DNA of 64,000 nucleotides. It comes from Geobacter sp. Lineage in GTDB: Bacteria; Desulfobacterota; Desulfuromonadia; Geobacterales; DSM-12255. The stretch spans positions 1,178,001 through 1,242,000 of the forward strand of contig WKKR01000001.1 in assembly GCA_009684525.1 (NCBI GenBank), written 5' to 3'. The notes under the pieces were generated by a model that saw only the letters and a program-made list of their open reading frames with translations, had not been told where the DNA came from and ran no database searches. A program made the position numbers and the translations under genes. Shown one piece after another: positions 17,392 through 25,820 of this stretch (within the stretch, counting starts at the first letter, position 1; every line of letters begins with the position of its first letter).

Positions 17392-18306
17392 ATGGAAAGC
17401 CAGTATCTTAAAACCCTTCTCACGATCATCGAGACCGGCAGTTTTTCCAGGACCGCGGAAACGCTGAACATCACCCAATCCGCCGTTTCCCATCGCGTCA
17501 AGTACCTCGAAGAGCATTACTGCTGCCAGTTGATCGACAGGACCACCCAGACCCTGGAGCCGACCGATTCCGGCAAGATCCTGGCCAAGAAGGCTGCACA
17601 GATCCTGGCAATCGAAAAAGAGATCACCCAGGAGCTGAAACAGGTCGGCAAAAAGACCCAGCTGGCCATCTGTGCCACTGCCACCTATGGCATCATCTAT
17701 CTGCCCAATGTGATGAACAGGTTTCTGCACAACTCCCCCCAGACCGTTGACCTCAACTTCATTCTACTGACGCCGGAGGAAGCAACCAGGGGGCTTATGG
17801 AAAACCGTTACGACATCGGCGTGATCGAGCATATCAACCCACTGGATCTCCCCGGCTTCCAGTGTTACGAGTTGCCTCCCGACGACATGGCTTTTGTCTG
17901 CAGCCCTTCGCTCGACATTGCCGGTGACGAGGTTCCGCTGGAGAGAATCCAGAGAGAACGGCTGATAACGCGAAAGGAAGGATGCAGCTGCCGCGACCTG
18001 CTCGACAACAATTTCGCCAGATCGTCGATCACCACCACCGACTTCAGGAGCACCGTCATTTACGACGACCTCCATTTCATCATCCATACGGTTGTCAGCG
18101 GCAGCGGCGTTGCCTTTGTGTCCAAATCGCTGGTACGCGAGTACCTCGAGCGCGGTGAGCTCAAAGCCTTCAAGGTCAAAGGGTTCTCGCACACACGGAA
18201 ACGGACGGCTGCTGTCAGACGCAAAAAACTGGAAGAAAAGCATGTCGCATTCTTCATGGAATGCCTCTTTGCCGAAACCAACACAGTTCCCCGCATCCTG
18301 GCCTGA
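17392..18306 (+). CDS. LysR-family transcriptional regulator
   Basis: 304 residues. The N-terminal winged helix (residues 1-60) has the usual FSRTAETLNITQSAVSHRVK recognition helix. The rest is a periplasmic-binding-like effector domain with YDIGVIE and a C-x-C-R-D-L-L segment. It is divergent from the NtrC-type regulator across a 253-bp AT-rich intergenic region and precedes a triheme cytochrome gene. The effector is not predictable. CysB-like regulators of sulfur or selenium assimilation look similar, but nothing decides this. Confidence 0.9.
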   Translation: MESQYLKTLLTIIETGSFSRTAETLNITQSAVSHRVKYLEEHYCCQLIDRTTQTLEPTDSGKILAKKAAQILAIEKEITQELKQVGKKTQLAICATATYGIIYLPNVMNRFLHNSPQTVDLNFILLTPEEATRGLMENRYDIGVIEHINPLDLPGFQCYELPPDDMAFVCSPSLDIAGDEVPLERIQRERLITRKEGCSCRDLLDNNFARSSITTTDFRSTVIYDDLHFIIHTVVSGSGVAFVSKSLVREYLERGELKAFKVKGFSHTRKRTAAVRRKKLEEKHVAFFMECLFAETNTVPRILA

Positions 18307-18317
18307 CACAAAATCCT

Positions 18318-18334
18318 TTGGGGCAATCTCCCTG
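18318..18334. promoter_or_regulatory. Single enhancer-like palindrome (GGGG-CAATCT-CCC)
   Basis: A weaker match to the paired palindromes before the other cytochromes, 245 bp upstream of a possible sigma-54 promoter. No second copy is evident here. Confidence 0.35.
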
Positions 18335-18561
18335 CCGCGCGAACCGGTTTCGGAGTAGCTGCTCAAAAGCTGCAACATCCCCCCCGCTCCCCGTTTCTCC
18401 TCAATCTTTCGTAATCATTCCGGTTTTATCCCGACTGCCGCCACAGCTGTTCAGTATCCTACCAATTCGTCATGTACGGCATGGCGACCCGTTGCACCGG
18501 CCACCCCCCATTCAATCAATATATTCAGCAGGTTAAATACCGACCTCGCCAGAAGAATCTG

Positions 18562-18576
18562 TGGTATGGGCCTTGA
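18562..18576 (+). promoter_or_regulatory. Possible sigma-54 promoter for the triheme cytochrome
   Basis: TGGTAT-N5-TTGA has correct spacing but a C-to-A change in the -12 GC pair. Its -24 half is identical to that of the cytochrome A promoter. Confidence 0.35.
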
Positions 18577-18623
18577 AAAACAGTGGTCAGCAGAGAACAC
18601 ACCTAGGAAACGGAGCGCTGACC

Positions 18624-19253
18624 ATGCTTTCCAGATCTCAGACACTCTTGACACTTATTCTCACCATTGTTGCAGCATTTCCTCTCCATGCAGGGGCGGC
18701 TGCCGCGGCGGGACAGTCACTGCAGGATGACCGCGGCTCCTGCACATTCTCTCTCGCGCTACAGGAACCCGGACAAAGGAACAGATTTGTTTCCCTGCTT
18801 GCGCAGACAGTTGAAGCAGACGCGCATACCCCGCAAAAGACCTATGCAGACGACATCGCAGCAGGAAATGACCCGGAATCCATGTACAACTCCATCGTCA
18901 AGGCAAGCTATCCCGAACCTACGTCACGGATCGACAGCTTTTCCCGCAAATGCCTGGTCTGTCACGACGGCGTCAGTGCACCGATCGCTGAAGGTTCGTA
19001 CCGCAACAGCCCCGGAGAGAAACACTCCCGCGGGCAGGTCAACGGCAGCAGTCACCCCATCGGCATGGATTACGCCGCATACAGTATCGGCAACCGTTCA
19101 TTCAAGAACGTGGAGATGCTCGATCGGCAGATGGTCCTGGTGGATGGCAAGGTCGGCTGCCTTTCATGCCACAACCCCTTGAATCCCCGTAGGAATCACC
19201 TCGCGGTCAGCGATGCACGGAGTGAACTCTGCCTTGCATGCCACAACAAATAA
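18624..19253 (+). CDS. Triheme c-type cytochrome, secreted
   Basis: 209 residues from ATG 18624 (GGAG upstream), with a signal peptide ending near AGAAA. Three CXXCH sites: CLVCHDG, CLSCHNP and CLACHNK, the last at the extreme C-terminus. The segment with SSHPIGMDY between haems parallels the NDHPIGFDY segment of the tetraheme protein at 13044-13826, so it is a shortened relative lacking the first haem. It lies between the LysR gene and tRNA-Sec on the same strand. Confidence 0.88.
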   Translation: MLSRSQTLLTLILTIVAAFPLHAGAAAAAGQSLQDDRGSCTFSLALQEPGQRNRFVSLLAQTVEADAHTPQKTYADDIAAGNDPESMYNSIVKASYPEPTSRIDSFSRKCLVCHDGVSAPIAEGSYRNSPGEKHSRGQVNGSSHPIGMDYAAYSIGNRSFKNVEMLDRQMVLVDGKVGCLSCHNPLNPRRNHLAVSDARSELCLACHNK

Positions 19254-19441
19254 TGCCTTATCCCGGCAGCCAGCAGATTCTTGGCAGGAAATTCAAGTCG
19301 ATTTGAGCTACACTCTTTGGAGAAAAAGGTTCAAGGGCAGAGTCAAGGAAGGTGTATTGTCCAGCAGAACAGGTGTATGACGATTTTTCTTGCACTTTCA
19401 TTTATCCAAATATATTTATATTTACACTTAACCACTCTCAT

Positions 19442-19539
19442 GGAAGCACGTCCGTCGCTGGTGGGCGGCCCGGTCTTCAAAACCGGTGGGGGGGATGAGA
19501 AATCTCCCTGGTGGGTTCGATTCCCATGTGCTTCCGCCA
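19442..19539 (+). tRNA. selC: tRNA-Sec (anticodon UCA)
   Basis: 98 nt with encoded CCA. The acceptor stem is 8 bp (GGAAGCAC/GTGCTTCC) with discriminator G. The anticodon loop CTTCAAA contains TCA at 19477-19479. The long variable arm (GGGGGGATGAGAAATCTCCC region) and GGTTCGATTCC T-arm complete the bacterial tRNA-Sec shape. It inserts selenocysteine at UGA and lies 10 bp before selB. Confidence 0.96.
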
Positions 19540-19549
19540 AATCCAACCT

Positions 19550-21460
19550 ATGAAGAATCTCATTCTCGGCACCGCAGGTCATATTGACCACGGAAAAACC
19601 TCGCTGGTAAAGGCTTTGACCGGTGTTGACACCGATCGGCTCCCGGAAGAGAAGTCGCGCGGGATCACCATCGAGCTCGGTTTTGCCAACCTCGAACTTC
19701 CGGGTGGGATCAATTTCGGCATTGTCGATGTCCCCGGCCACGAGCGGTTCATCCGCTCCATGGTGGCGGGTGTCGGCGGCATGGACATCGTGATGCTGGT
19801 CATTGCCGCAGACGAAGGGGTCATGCCGCAGACCCGCGAACACCTTGAGATCTGCCAGCTGCTCGGCGTCAAAAAGGGGCTGGTTGCCCTGACGAAGAGC
19901 GACATGGTGGAGCCGGACTGGCTCAACCTCGTCCGCGAAGAGGTGAGCACCTTCACTGCCGGCAGTTTTCTCGAAGGGGCACCCGTCGTCCCCGTCTCGG
20001 CACGGACCGGTGCCGGGATCGAAGCGCTCAGGGCCGAACTGGGCAGGCTTGCCGTGGAGGTTGAACAGAAACGAAGCGACGGCCCGTTCCGGCTGCCGGT
20101 CGACCGGGTATTCACCGTTGCCGGCTTTGGCACCGTCGTAACCGGTACGCTGCTTTCCGGGCAGGTCTCGGTCGGTGACGAGGTAGAGATCCTCCCGTCA
20201 GGGCTTGTCAGCCGCATCAGGGGCGTACAAGCCCATGGCAGCAAGGCGGAGAAAGGGACCGCCGGGCAGCGCCTGGCTCTCAACCTGCAGGGGATCGACC
20301 TCGACCAGGTCCAGCGTGGCGACGTGGTCACCCCCCGCGGGGTCTACCGGGCGACACGGATCGTGGATGTGCATCTGGACCACCTGAAATCCTCCCCCCG
20401 CGAGCTGAAACATCGCTCGACCCTTCGCCTGCATTCAGCAACCTATGAAGTCTCCGCCAAGCTGGTCCTGTTCGACAAGGATTCGCTTGAACCGGGCGAA
20501 AGCGGGTTTGCCCAGCTCAGGCTGGAACATCCCGTGCTCCTGCTCAACGGCGATCCCTTTGTCCTGCGTTCGGCGTCCCCTTCCGCCACCATCGCGGGCG
20601 GCACCATCCTGGACCCTGCGCCGCCGAGCCGGCGTCGCCGGACGGTCGAGGCAATCGAACTCCTCGAATCCCTGGCCACGGGAGAGGAATCGGGCATCAT
20701 TGCAAAAATGGTCTCGGGAAGCCTCCTTTCCGGGCTGTCGTTCTCCGACCTGGTCAAAAGGACCGGTCTGTCGGCGCGCCGCGTGGAATCGGCGCTGGCA
20801 CCGCTCCTTACCGCCGGCGGGATCATCCAGGTTGTGCGCGAACCGCGCATCTACCTCAGCCGCGAAGGGTTCTCGTCTCTATGCGAGCTTCTTTCACAAG
20901 AATTGCATGCCTATCTCGAGAATAACCCTCTCAAGGACGGTATGAGCAAGGAGGAGTTGAAGACGCGCCTCCCGGCAAGAAGCGACCAGCGTTTTTTCGC
21001 CCCCTGCCTTGCCGCGCTGGAAAAGGAAGGAAATGTCAAAGCAGAACGGGAACTGGTCAAACTGACCGGGAGAAAGGCAGAGGCGGTAGCGGACCAGGCC
21101 GTCATTCAACAGGGGATCGAGCAGGAGCTGATCGCCGGCGATTGCGAGCCGCATTCGCTGAAGGAGCTGTGCGATATCCTCCGGATACCGGAAAAACTCG
21201 CCCTGGAGCATCTGAATCTGCTCAGCCGGGAAGGCCGGGCCATAAAGGTCAAGAGCGACATCTTCTATGCACCTGCGCCATTTGCCCTGATCCAGGAGAA
21301 GCTGATCGACCATCTCAAGGAGAAGGGGGAGATAACTCCGGGTGAATTCAGGGACCTGACCGGGCTCTCCCGCAAGTTCATGATTCCTCTCCTGGAATAT
21401 TTCGATGCGCAAAAGATTACCATCAGGGTCGGCGACAAACGCATCCTGCGAAAACGCTAG
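19550..21460 (+). CDS. selB: Selenocysteine-specific elongation factor SelB
   Basis: 636 residues from ATG 19550, immediately after tRNA-Sec. The GTPase domain has G1 GHIDHGKT (residues 10-17), G3 DVPGHE and a TKSD-type G4. It is followed by EF-Tu-like beta-barrel domains and a long C-terminal winged-helix region (from about residue 370), which binds the SECIS hairpin. It delivers Sec-tRNA to UGA codons with a downstream hairpin, so it supplies the machinery needed by the two UGA-containing cytochrome genes in this window. selA and selD are not in view. Confidence 0.96.
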   Translation: MKNLILGTAGHIDHGKTSLVKALTGVDTDRLPEEKSRGITIELGFANLELPGGINFGIVDVPGHERFIRSMVAGVGGMDIVMLVIAADEGVMPQTREHLEICQLLGVKKGLVALTKSDMVEPDWLNLVREEVSTFTAGSFLEGAPVVPVSARTGAGIEALRAELGRLAVEVEQKRSDGPFRLPVDRVFTVAGFGTVVTGTLLSGQVSVGDEVEILPSGLVSRIRGVQAHGSKAEKGTAGQRLALNLQGIDLDQVQRGDVVTPRGVYRATRIVDVHLDHLKSSPRELKHRSTLRLHSATYEVSAKLVLFDKDSLEPGESGFAQLRLEHPVLLLNGDPFVLRSASPSATIAGGTILDPAPPSRRRRTVEAIELLESLATGEESGIIAKMVSGSLLSGLSFSDLVKRTGLSARRVESALAPLLTAGGIIQVVREPRIYLSREGFSSLCELLSQELHAYLENNPLKDGMSKEELKTRLPARSDQRFFAPCLAALEKEGNVKAERELVKLTGRKAEAVADQAVIQQGIEQELIAGDCEPHSLKELCDILRIPEKLALEHLNLLSREGRAIKVKSDIFYAPAPFALIQEKLIDHLKEKGEITPGEFRDLTGLSRKFMIPLLEYFDAQKITIRVGDKRILRKR

Positions 21461-21489
21461 ATCACTACCCAACACCGCCCGAGAAACCG

Positions 21490-21522
21490 AAAGCCCCTGC
21501 AGATCATTGCAGGGGCTTTCTT
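21490..21522 (+). terminator. Rho-independent terminator after selB
   Basis: A 12-bp stem AAAGCCCCTGCA/TGCAGGGGCTTT with a 6-nt loop, followed by a short T-rich run. Confidence 0.88.
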
Positions 21523-21753
21523 CGTGGCACACGGCACATACCGACAACGGCACCTCCTTCTTCCGGGCCAGACCGGCAAAGGCAAATGCCCCTTGCTATT
21601 ATCCCCGGTTCATGTTAATAATCCTTAAGATTAATAATTTCTTTATTTGCGCGACTTGCGGGAAGCGCACGGCATACACTCACAGGGAAAGGAGCACGAG
21701 GGTCGGGTACAGGCATTCAGCAGGGAACACACAAACTTCTGAGGAGGAGAACG

Positions 21754-22029
21754 ATGGTGCTACAGTATATTTTCTTGTTTGTCGGGGCGGTAATACTAAT
21801 GGTCGTATGTCCGGCGCTCATGCTTTGCCTTACCATCGCGTTGGACTCCATAAAGCCGAGATTGGGCTTTGACCTTTCCGGAATCACATCGCCAATCCTG
21901 GATGTCTGCTTTATCCCCTTCCTTTTCGCCTCAAATATCTACGACGGCATCGTCGGCGGCTTTTCCAACAGTGAGCTCAAGGCACAGGAAGCATACTGGA
22001 AGGACGTCTACGCGAAAAACAATTACTGA
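21754..22029 (+). CDS. Small membrane protein of unknown function
   Basis: 91 residues preceded by a strong GAGGAGG site. A long hydrophobic segment at residues 3-30 and a second at about 46-62 suggest two membrane passes. The C-terminal 25 residues are polar (ELKAQEAYWKDVYAKNNY). No family recognised. It has its own terminator, so it is probably a real single-gene unit. Confidence 0.7.
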   Translation: MVLQYIFLFVGAVILMVVCPALMLCLTIALDSIKPRLGFDLSGITSPILDVCFIPFLFASNIYDGIVGGFSNSELKAQEAYWKDVYAKNNY

Positions 22030-22059
22030 CCGCAAAACAGGGGCGGTTCAAGGCAGGAC

Positions 22060-22092
22060 AAAAAGGCTCTCGTTCACAGCGAGGGCCTTTTT
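22060..22092 (+). terminator. Rho-independent terminator
   Basis: AAAAAGGC-CTCG pairs with CGAGGGCCTTTTT around a 7-nt loop. Usable on both strands, so it may also end the minus-strand transcript from 23057. Confidence 0.82.
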
Positions 22093-22169
22093 GCGAAACT
22101 TCTTACAATGCTCGACCAGATACACCGGTGCAGGCCAGATGCATGTTGCTTGGTAAAGACCGTTAGGAT

Positions 22170-23057
22170 TCAATTTTTATAAGCCTGTGGCGCCACATCT
22201 CGGCAGCGCTGCTCTATCTGGTGGGCAATCCGTTGCAGCATCTCGGGACAAAGAACCGCATCTGTCCGAATCTTTGAGATGAATTGAGGATTCTTGCCAT
22301 TGAAGAGAAATACGTCGCAGGGTTTTTTCTGTTCAATCATCCAGCCGGTGATCGCAAGAACAGGCAACGCGTTCACGGGTTCTCCAACCGCACTGCTCAA
22401 CCATTTGGTCAACCAACCGGCTTGACGTCGTGCCTGCGGTAGGTACTCGCGTTCTGTCCCGTTTGGAAACTGCAGATTTTGTCCATCATAGGAAACCGAC
22501 CAGTTCTTCTTGTCACTTTTATCTTTAGGCTTAGCGCGCCCCTTGGTTTCAATGGCAAAAACGCCGTTCGGACCAATGACAATATGATCGATATTGAAAT
22601 TCTCGGCAGGGAAATCATGATAGACCCGATAGCCTGATAGCATGAGTTGGTTGAGTTCCTGGCCAACCGCTCTTTCACAATCAAGACCTAACTGCTCATT
22701 ATGTCTTTGCCGAATCGCTTTGTTCAGCCGAACCCCGAAAAACGCCATGGAGCCAAGTGCCAGGACAATGAAGGATAACGGGGATACCTTTGAATTAGCG
22801 ATGTAACGGGTTGTCAGGAAGTTGGAATAACAGAGTAAGGGAACAATCGAAGAGAAGGTCAGATACAAATCAACATCCTCACTCAACTGATCAATCCGCT
22901 TGCTGATAGATTCACCGGGAGCGCGCAGCATCTGCGCAGTGAGCGGATTTCTTCGGTGCTTGCGCTGGTGACGTATCCATAATGCAATGCCAAGCGGCAT
23001 AATGAGAGAGATTAAGAAAATTACCGCCGGCAAGAGCTGGATAAAAAATGAGTTCAT
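22170..23057 (-). CDS. NERD-domain (nuclease-related) membrane protein
   Basis: 295 residues with N-terminal hydrophobic segments (about residues 5-25 and 75-110 region) and a NERD domain in the C-terminal half. The domain shows GLDCERAVGQELNQL, the core NIDHIVIGPNGVFAIETK (D and E-x-K of the PD-(D/E)XK fold) and a later QARRQAGWL helix. NERD proteins are usually linked to DNA processing or defence. The start at 23057 is a choice; ATG 23096, overlapping the HNH gene, is possible. Its place behind an HNH nuclease gene suggests a defence role. Confidence 0.82.
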   Translation of the reverse strand: MNSFFIQLLPAVIFLISLIMPLGIALWIRHQRKHRRNPLTAQMLRAPGESISKRIDQLSEDVDLYLTFSSIVPLLCYSNFLTTRYIANSKVSPLSFIVLALGSMAFFGVRLNKAIRQRHNEQLGLDCERAVGQELNQLMLSGYRVYHDFPAENFNIDHIVIGPNGVFAIETKGRAKPKDKSDKKNWSVSYDGQNLQFPNGTEREYLPQARRQAGWLTKWLSSAVGEPVNALPVLAITGWMIEQKKPCDVFLFNGKNPQFISKIRTDAVLCPEMLQRIAHQIEQRCRDVAPQAYKN

Positions 23058-23083
23058 TTGATTACCATATAAAGTAAGGTTGT

Positions 23084-24064
23084 TTACAATGGCCATCCCC
23101 GGCGGTGTTCGGCCAGATATGCCGGCGCTGGCCAGAGATCACGCTCTGCAGGGGGAATAATACCGCGGCCGGAAAGCATTGCGAGCAGGCCGGGGAAGTT
23201 GGGGTCAATGCCGATGGTGCGGGCGGTGATGACCGTGTAGTTATCGGAGACGCCGAGCATCCCCTCGTCAAAGCCCCAATGGCAGGTACGGCAGAGGGCC
23301 ATGCCGTTGCGGATGTCGTCGTTCTTGCTTTTGCTCCAGGGCACGATGTGGGCCGCCTCTACCACCGTATGGCCGTCGGGGGTGACGATGCGAATACCGC
23401 ACAGGGCGCAGCGGTGGTCGTAGGCCGAGGTCACCACCCGGCGGAACGCCTGGTCCCGCACCGCGGCGCGGTAGTTGTCGGCCTCCACGATCTCTTTCAC
23501 CAGCGGCAGGTGGGCCTGCTCTTCCAGCAGACGGCTGTAATTGAACGCCTCCCGGTTGATGACCGACTGCTCCCGCAACTGCGCCGCCGCCTCCTCCGAG
23601 AAACAGGAAAGGAGCAACGCTTCTCGCAGCGCCTCTCGCCCTTCCCCGCTTTGCATGACCTGGTACAGCCCGTCGTCCAGCTTCGCCCCCAGGGCGTATT
23701 TACGCAGGTAGCTTACGGAAGCGGTGTTGTTGATGACCGCATCGGTGATGGTTTTCCCCGGCTGGGGGACCAGCTCCCAGAACGGTTCGCGGGAGAGGCG
23801 GGAGAAGGGGAATGCTATGCTGCTGGTTTGGCCGAGGGGGATAATCCGCCGCCAGTAGAGGTTGAACAGCTCGTTCAGTTCCACCAGATCGGCGGTGACG
23901 TCGATAAGCGGGGTGGTGATGACACCGCGATGCACCAAATCCAGAACCGCCAAGAGCAGTAGCGGCTTGTGCGGCGCCTTGCGCTTGGTAGCATCGGTCC
24001 AGACCGCGCCGGGGGCGCGGGAGAGGGAGGAGAATAGTTTGAGAGAGGGGGTGAGGGTGGTCAT
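23084..24064 (-). CDS. HNH endonuclease
   Basis: 326 residues. The C-terminal third holds a complete HNH zinc-type nuclease: CALCG, then VEAAHIVPWS, then NGMALCRTCHWGFDEG, with two CxxC pairs framing the catalytic histidine. The N-terminal 200 residues (starting near KRKAPHKPLLLLAVLDL) form the helical domain typical of this large family of putative restriction endonucleases, some of which cut modified DNA. No methyltransferase is adjacent, in line with a modification-dependent enzyme, but this is inference. Confidence 0.88.
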   Translation of the reverse strand: MTTLTPSLKLFSSLSRAPGAVWTDATKRKAPHKPLLLLAVLDLVHRGVITTPLIDVTADLVELNELFNLYWRRIIPLGQTSSIAFPFSRLSREPFWELVPQPGKTITDAVINNTASVSYLRKYALGAKLDDGLYQVMQSGEGREALREALLLSCFSEEAAAQLREQSVINREAFNYSRLLEEQAHLPLVKEIVEADNYRAAVRDQAFRRVVTSAYDHRCALCGIRIVTPDGHTVVEAAHIVPWSKSKNDDIRNGMALCRTCHWGFDEGMLGVSDNYTVITARTIGIDPNFPGLLAMLSGRGIIPPAERDLWPAPAYLAEHRRGWPL

Positions 24065-24107
24065 GATTCCTTTTTATATTGAACAACACTACAGAAGCTA
24101 ATTTCTC

Positions 24108-25820
24108 CTAGGTTTGTCGATTTCGCAATTGCAAAAACTGAAACCAATAAAATGGGGCTACCGGAGTTCTGAAATGCCTGTTTGCAATGAGGTCAAATGC
24201 TGGCATTCCTGCCAAGCCAGCAGTAGAGGTTGCTCTTACATTATGTCTCTCAGATTTAAGTAACGCTTCCATTTGTGCTCGATATTCTTGAGCTGTGTCT
24301 GGCAAAATTATGGGTGCCTCAGACTCTCCACAACGATAATGTGCTTGTTCGAAATACAAATGATTTGGCAATTCCTGCGCGGTGGGATGCCAAAACTGGA
24401 GACAAACTTCCGGATATTCTGCCTTTGCATTTGTTGCGATCATATCATAAAAGTCATCACGCCCAAGAACTACCGACCATCCTGCAAGAGTGGGCAATAG
24501 CCACGACATCTTCATCAAATCGACCCGAACCTCTTCATCTTTTTCAACGTTTAATTCGACGAGGTCATCAACTGAGTCCGTGCAAACTGGAAAATTACGC
24601 TTTAATTTCAGAGCAAAATCGATGCGCTTTATAAGTTCAGCAAGCCAATCGCCGACCTCTGCAACTCTCCCGGTAAGATATAAAAGAATAAACCCGAGCA
24701 CAATGTCCACAACATTACCGTCAAGCATCGGAGAGCCCGCAATAGAATTGTTTTTAAATAAGGCAACCAAAGCGTCAGCAACCACAGCAGCGTTTTCAAA
24801 ATTAATCTTCATGGTTTCTTTATCAGCAGCTACCAAAATGCAGGATAGCCCAATTGACCCGAGAATACCTATTTGCTCAAAGATGACGAGTGAAAACACT
24901 GCACTTTCTCGACAATACCCTGAAAGTCCGTCTTTAACGTAATAATGTGGTTGTAACTTTTCAAAATATCGTCGTGCTGTCTCTCTATAACTTCTCCAGA
25001 ACGATTCACCGAATTCTTGATAGAATTGTTTCCTCTTCTTTTTCTCCTCCAAATTAATCCTATGCCACGACCAAAGCATGGCACGCTCCACTGCAAATAG
25101 CGACTGCTTTAGGTTACCCTCGTCCTCTGCCCAGTGTGAGAATATTTGAGCAGCCAGGCTGGCCACTCGCAATGCTTTTATCAGGTCTTTTTTACGCACA
25201 TTCTTTTTGGTGAGTTGTCCTTGGTCGGACATCCCCAAAACCCGCTTGAACAGGCGGTACAAGTCCTTTTGGTCATATTCTAATTCACCAGCCAGAGCAA
25301 GGGACTTCCTGAGATCGGCACGATCTGTGGCATCAAAAATATGCTCACTGAGCATAAAATTATCGATCAATGTGGCAATTTGGTCGCCCCCCCAGAAATC
25401 CATAGTAGCCAGTTCGGAATGATCTCTCGCATAACTATCCCAGTTAATTTGCGTGTCTTGCTTCAAATCGCCAGTAGTAGCAAGCACTATACGCTTACGA
25501 AGTGGCTCGTGTTGGGGTTCCACATGGGTTTTCAAATAGACATCAAAAACTTCATTTAAGCTCTGACGGACCGACTGCGGGCCGGAGTCCCATTCATTTC
25601 TCCCAAGATCGTCACGCTTAATAATAAGACAGAGCAATTCTTTGATGCCATCTTCAGGATTCTTCCCTACCGCTGCCACATCAACGCCATACTGACGGAT
25701 GCCAGTCTGGGGTTTAGAAACCGGGACATATCCCATAGACAGCAGCAAGTCAGGAAGCAGCCTGTCGAATTCATCACGTTCCCGCAGGGTACGCAAATAC
25801 TGTGCGAGGATTAGTCTCAT
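24108..25820 (-). CDS. Putative nuclease-fold protein paired with a helical-repeat protein
   Basis: 570 residues, no signal peptide. Residues 35-75 look like a PD-(D/E)XK core: GIRQYGVDVAAVG (Asp) followed by LLCLIIKRDD (lysine strand); this assignment is tentative. The remainder is mostly helical with no motif I recognise. Its start codon overlaps the stop of the upstream 651-residue protein (ATGA at 25817-25820), which implies a coupled two-protein system. Low GC and location among restriction enzymes suggest anti-phage function (inference). Confidence 0.72.
   Translation of the reverse strand: MRLILAQYLRTLRERDEFDRLLPDLLLSMGYVPVSKPQTGIRQYGVDVAAVGKNPEDGIKELLCLIIKRDDLGRNEWDSGPQSVRQSLNEVFDVYLKTHVEPQHEPLRKRIVLATTGDLKQDTQINWDSYARDHSELATMDFWGGDQIATLIDNFMLSEHIFDATDRADLRKSLALAGELEYDQKDLYRLFKRVLGMSDQGQLTKKNVRKKDLIKALRVASLAAQIFSHWAEDEGNLKQSLFAVERAMLWSWHRINLEEKKKRKQFYQEFGESFWRSYRETARRYFEKLQPHYYVKDGLSGYCRESAVFSLVIFEQIGILGSIGLSCILVAADKETMKINFENAAVVADALVALFKNNSIAGSPMLDGNVVDIVLGFILLYLTGRVAEVGDWLAELIKRIDFALKLKRNFPVCTDSVDDLVELNVEKDEEVRVDLMKMSWLLPTLAGWSVVLGRDDFYDMIATNAKAEYPEVCLQFWHPTAQELPNHLYFEQAHYRCGESEAPIILPDTAQEYRAQMEALLKSERHNVRATSTAGLAGMPAFDLIANRHFRTPVAPFYWFQFLQLRNRQT

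Noticed and set aside
18482-18498. TGGC...TTGC as a second sigma-54 promoter before the triheme cytochrome
   Set aside because: The gap between GG and GC is 9, not 10 nt; sigma-54 does not tolerate this well.
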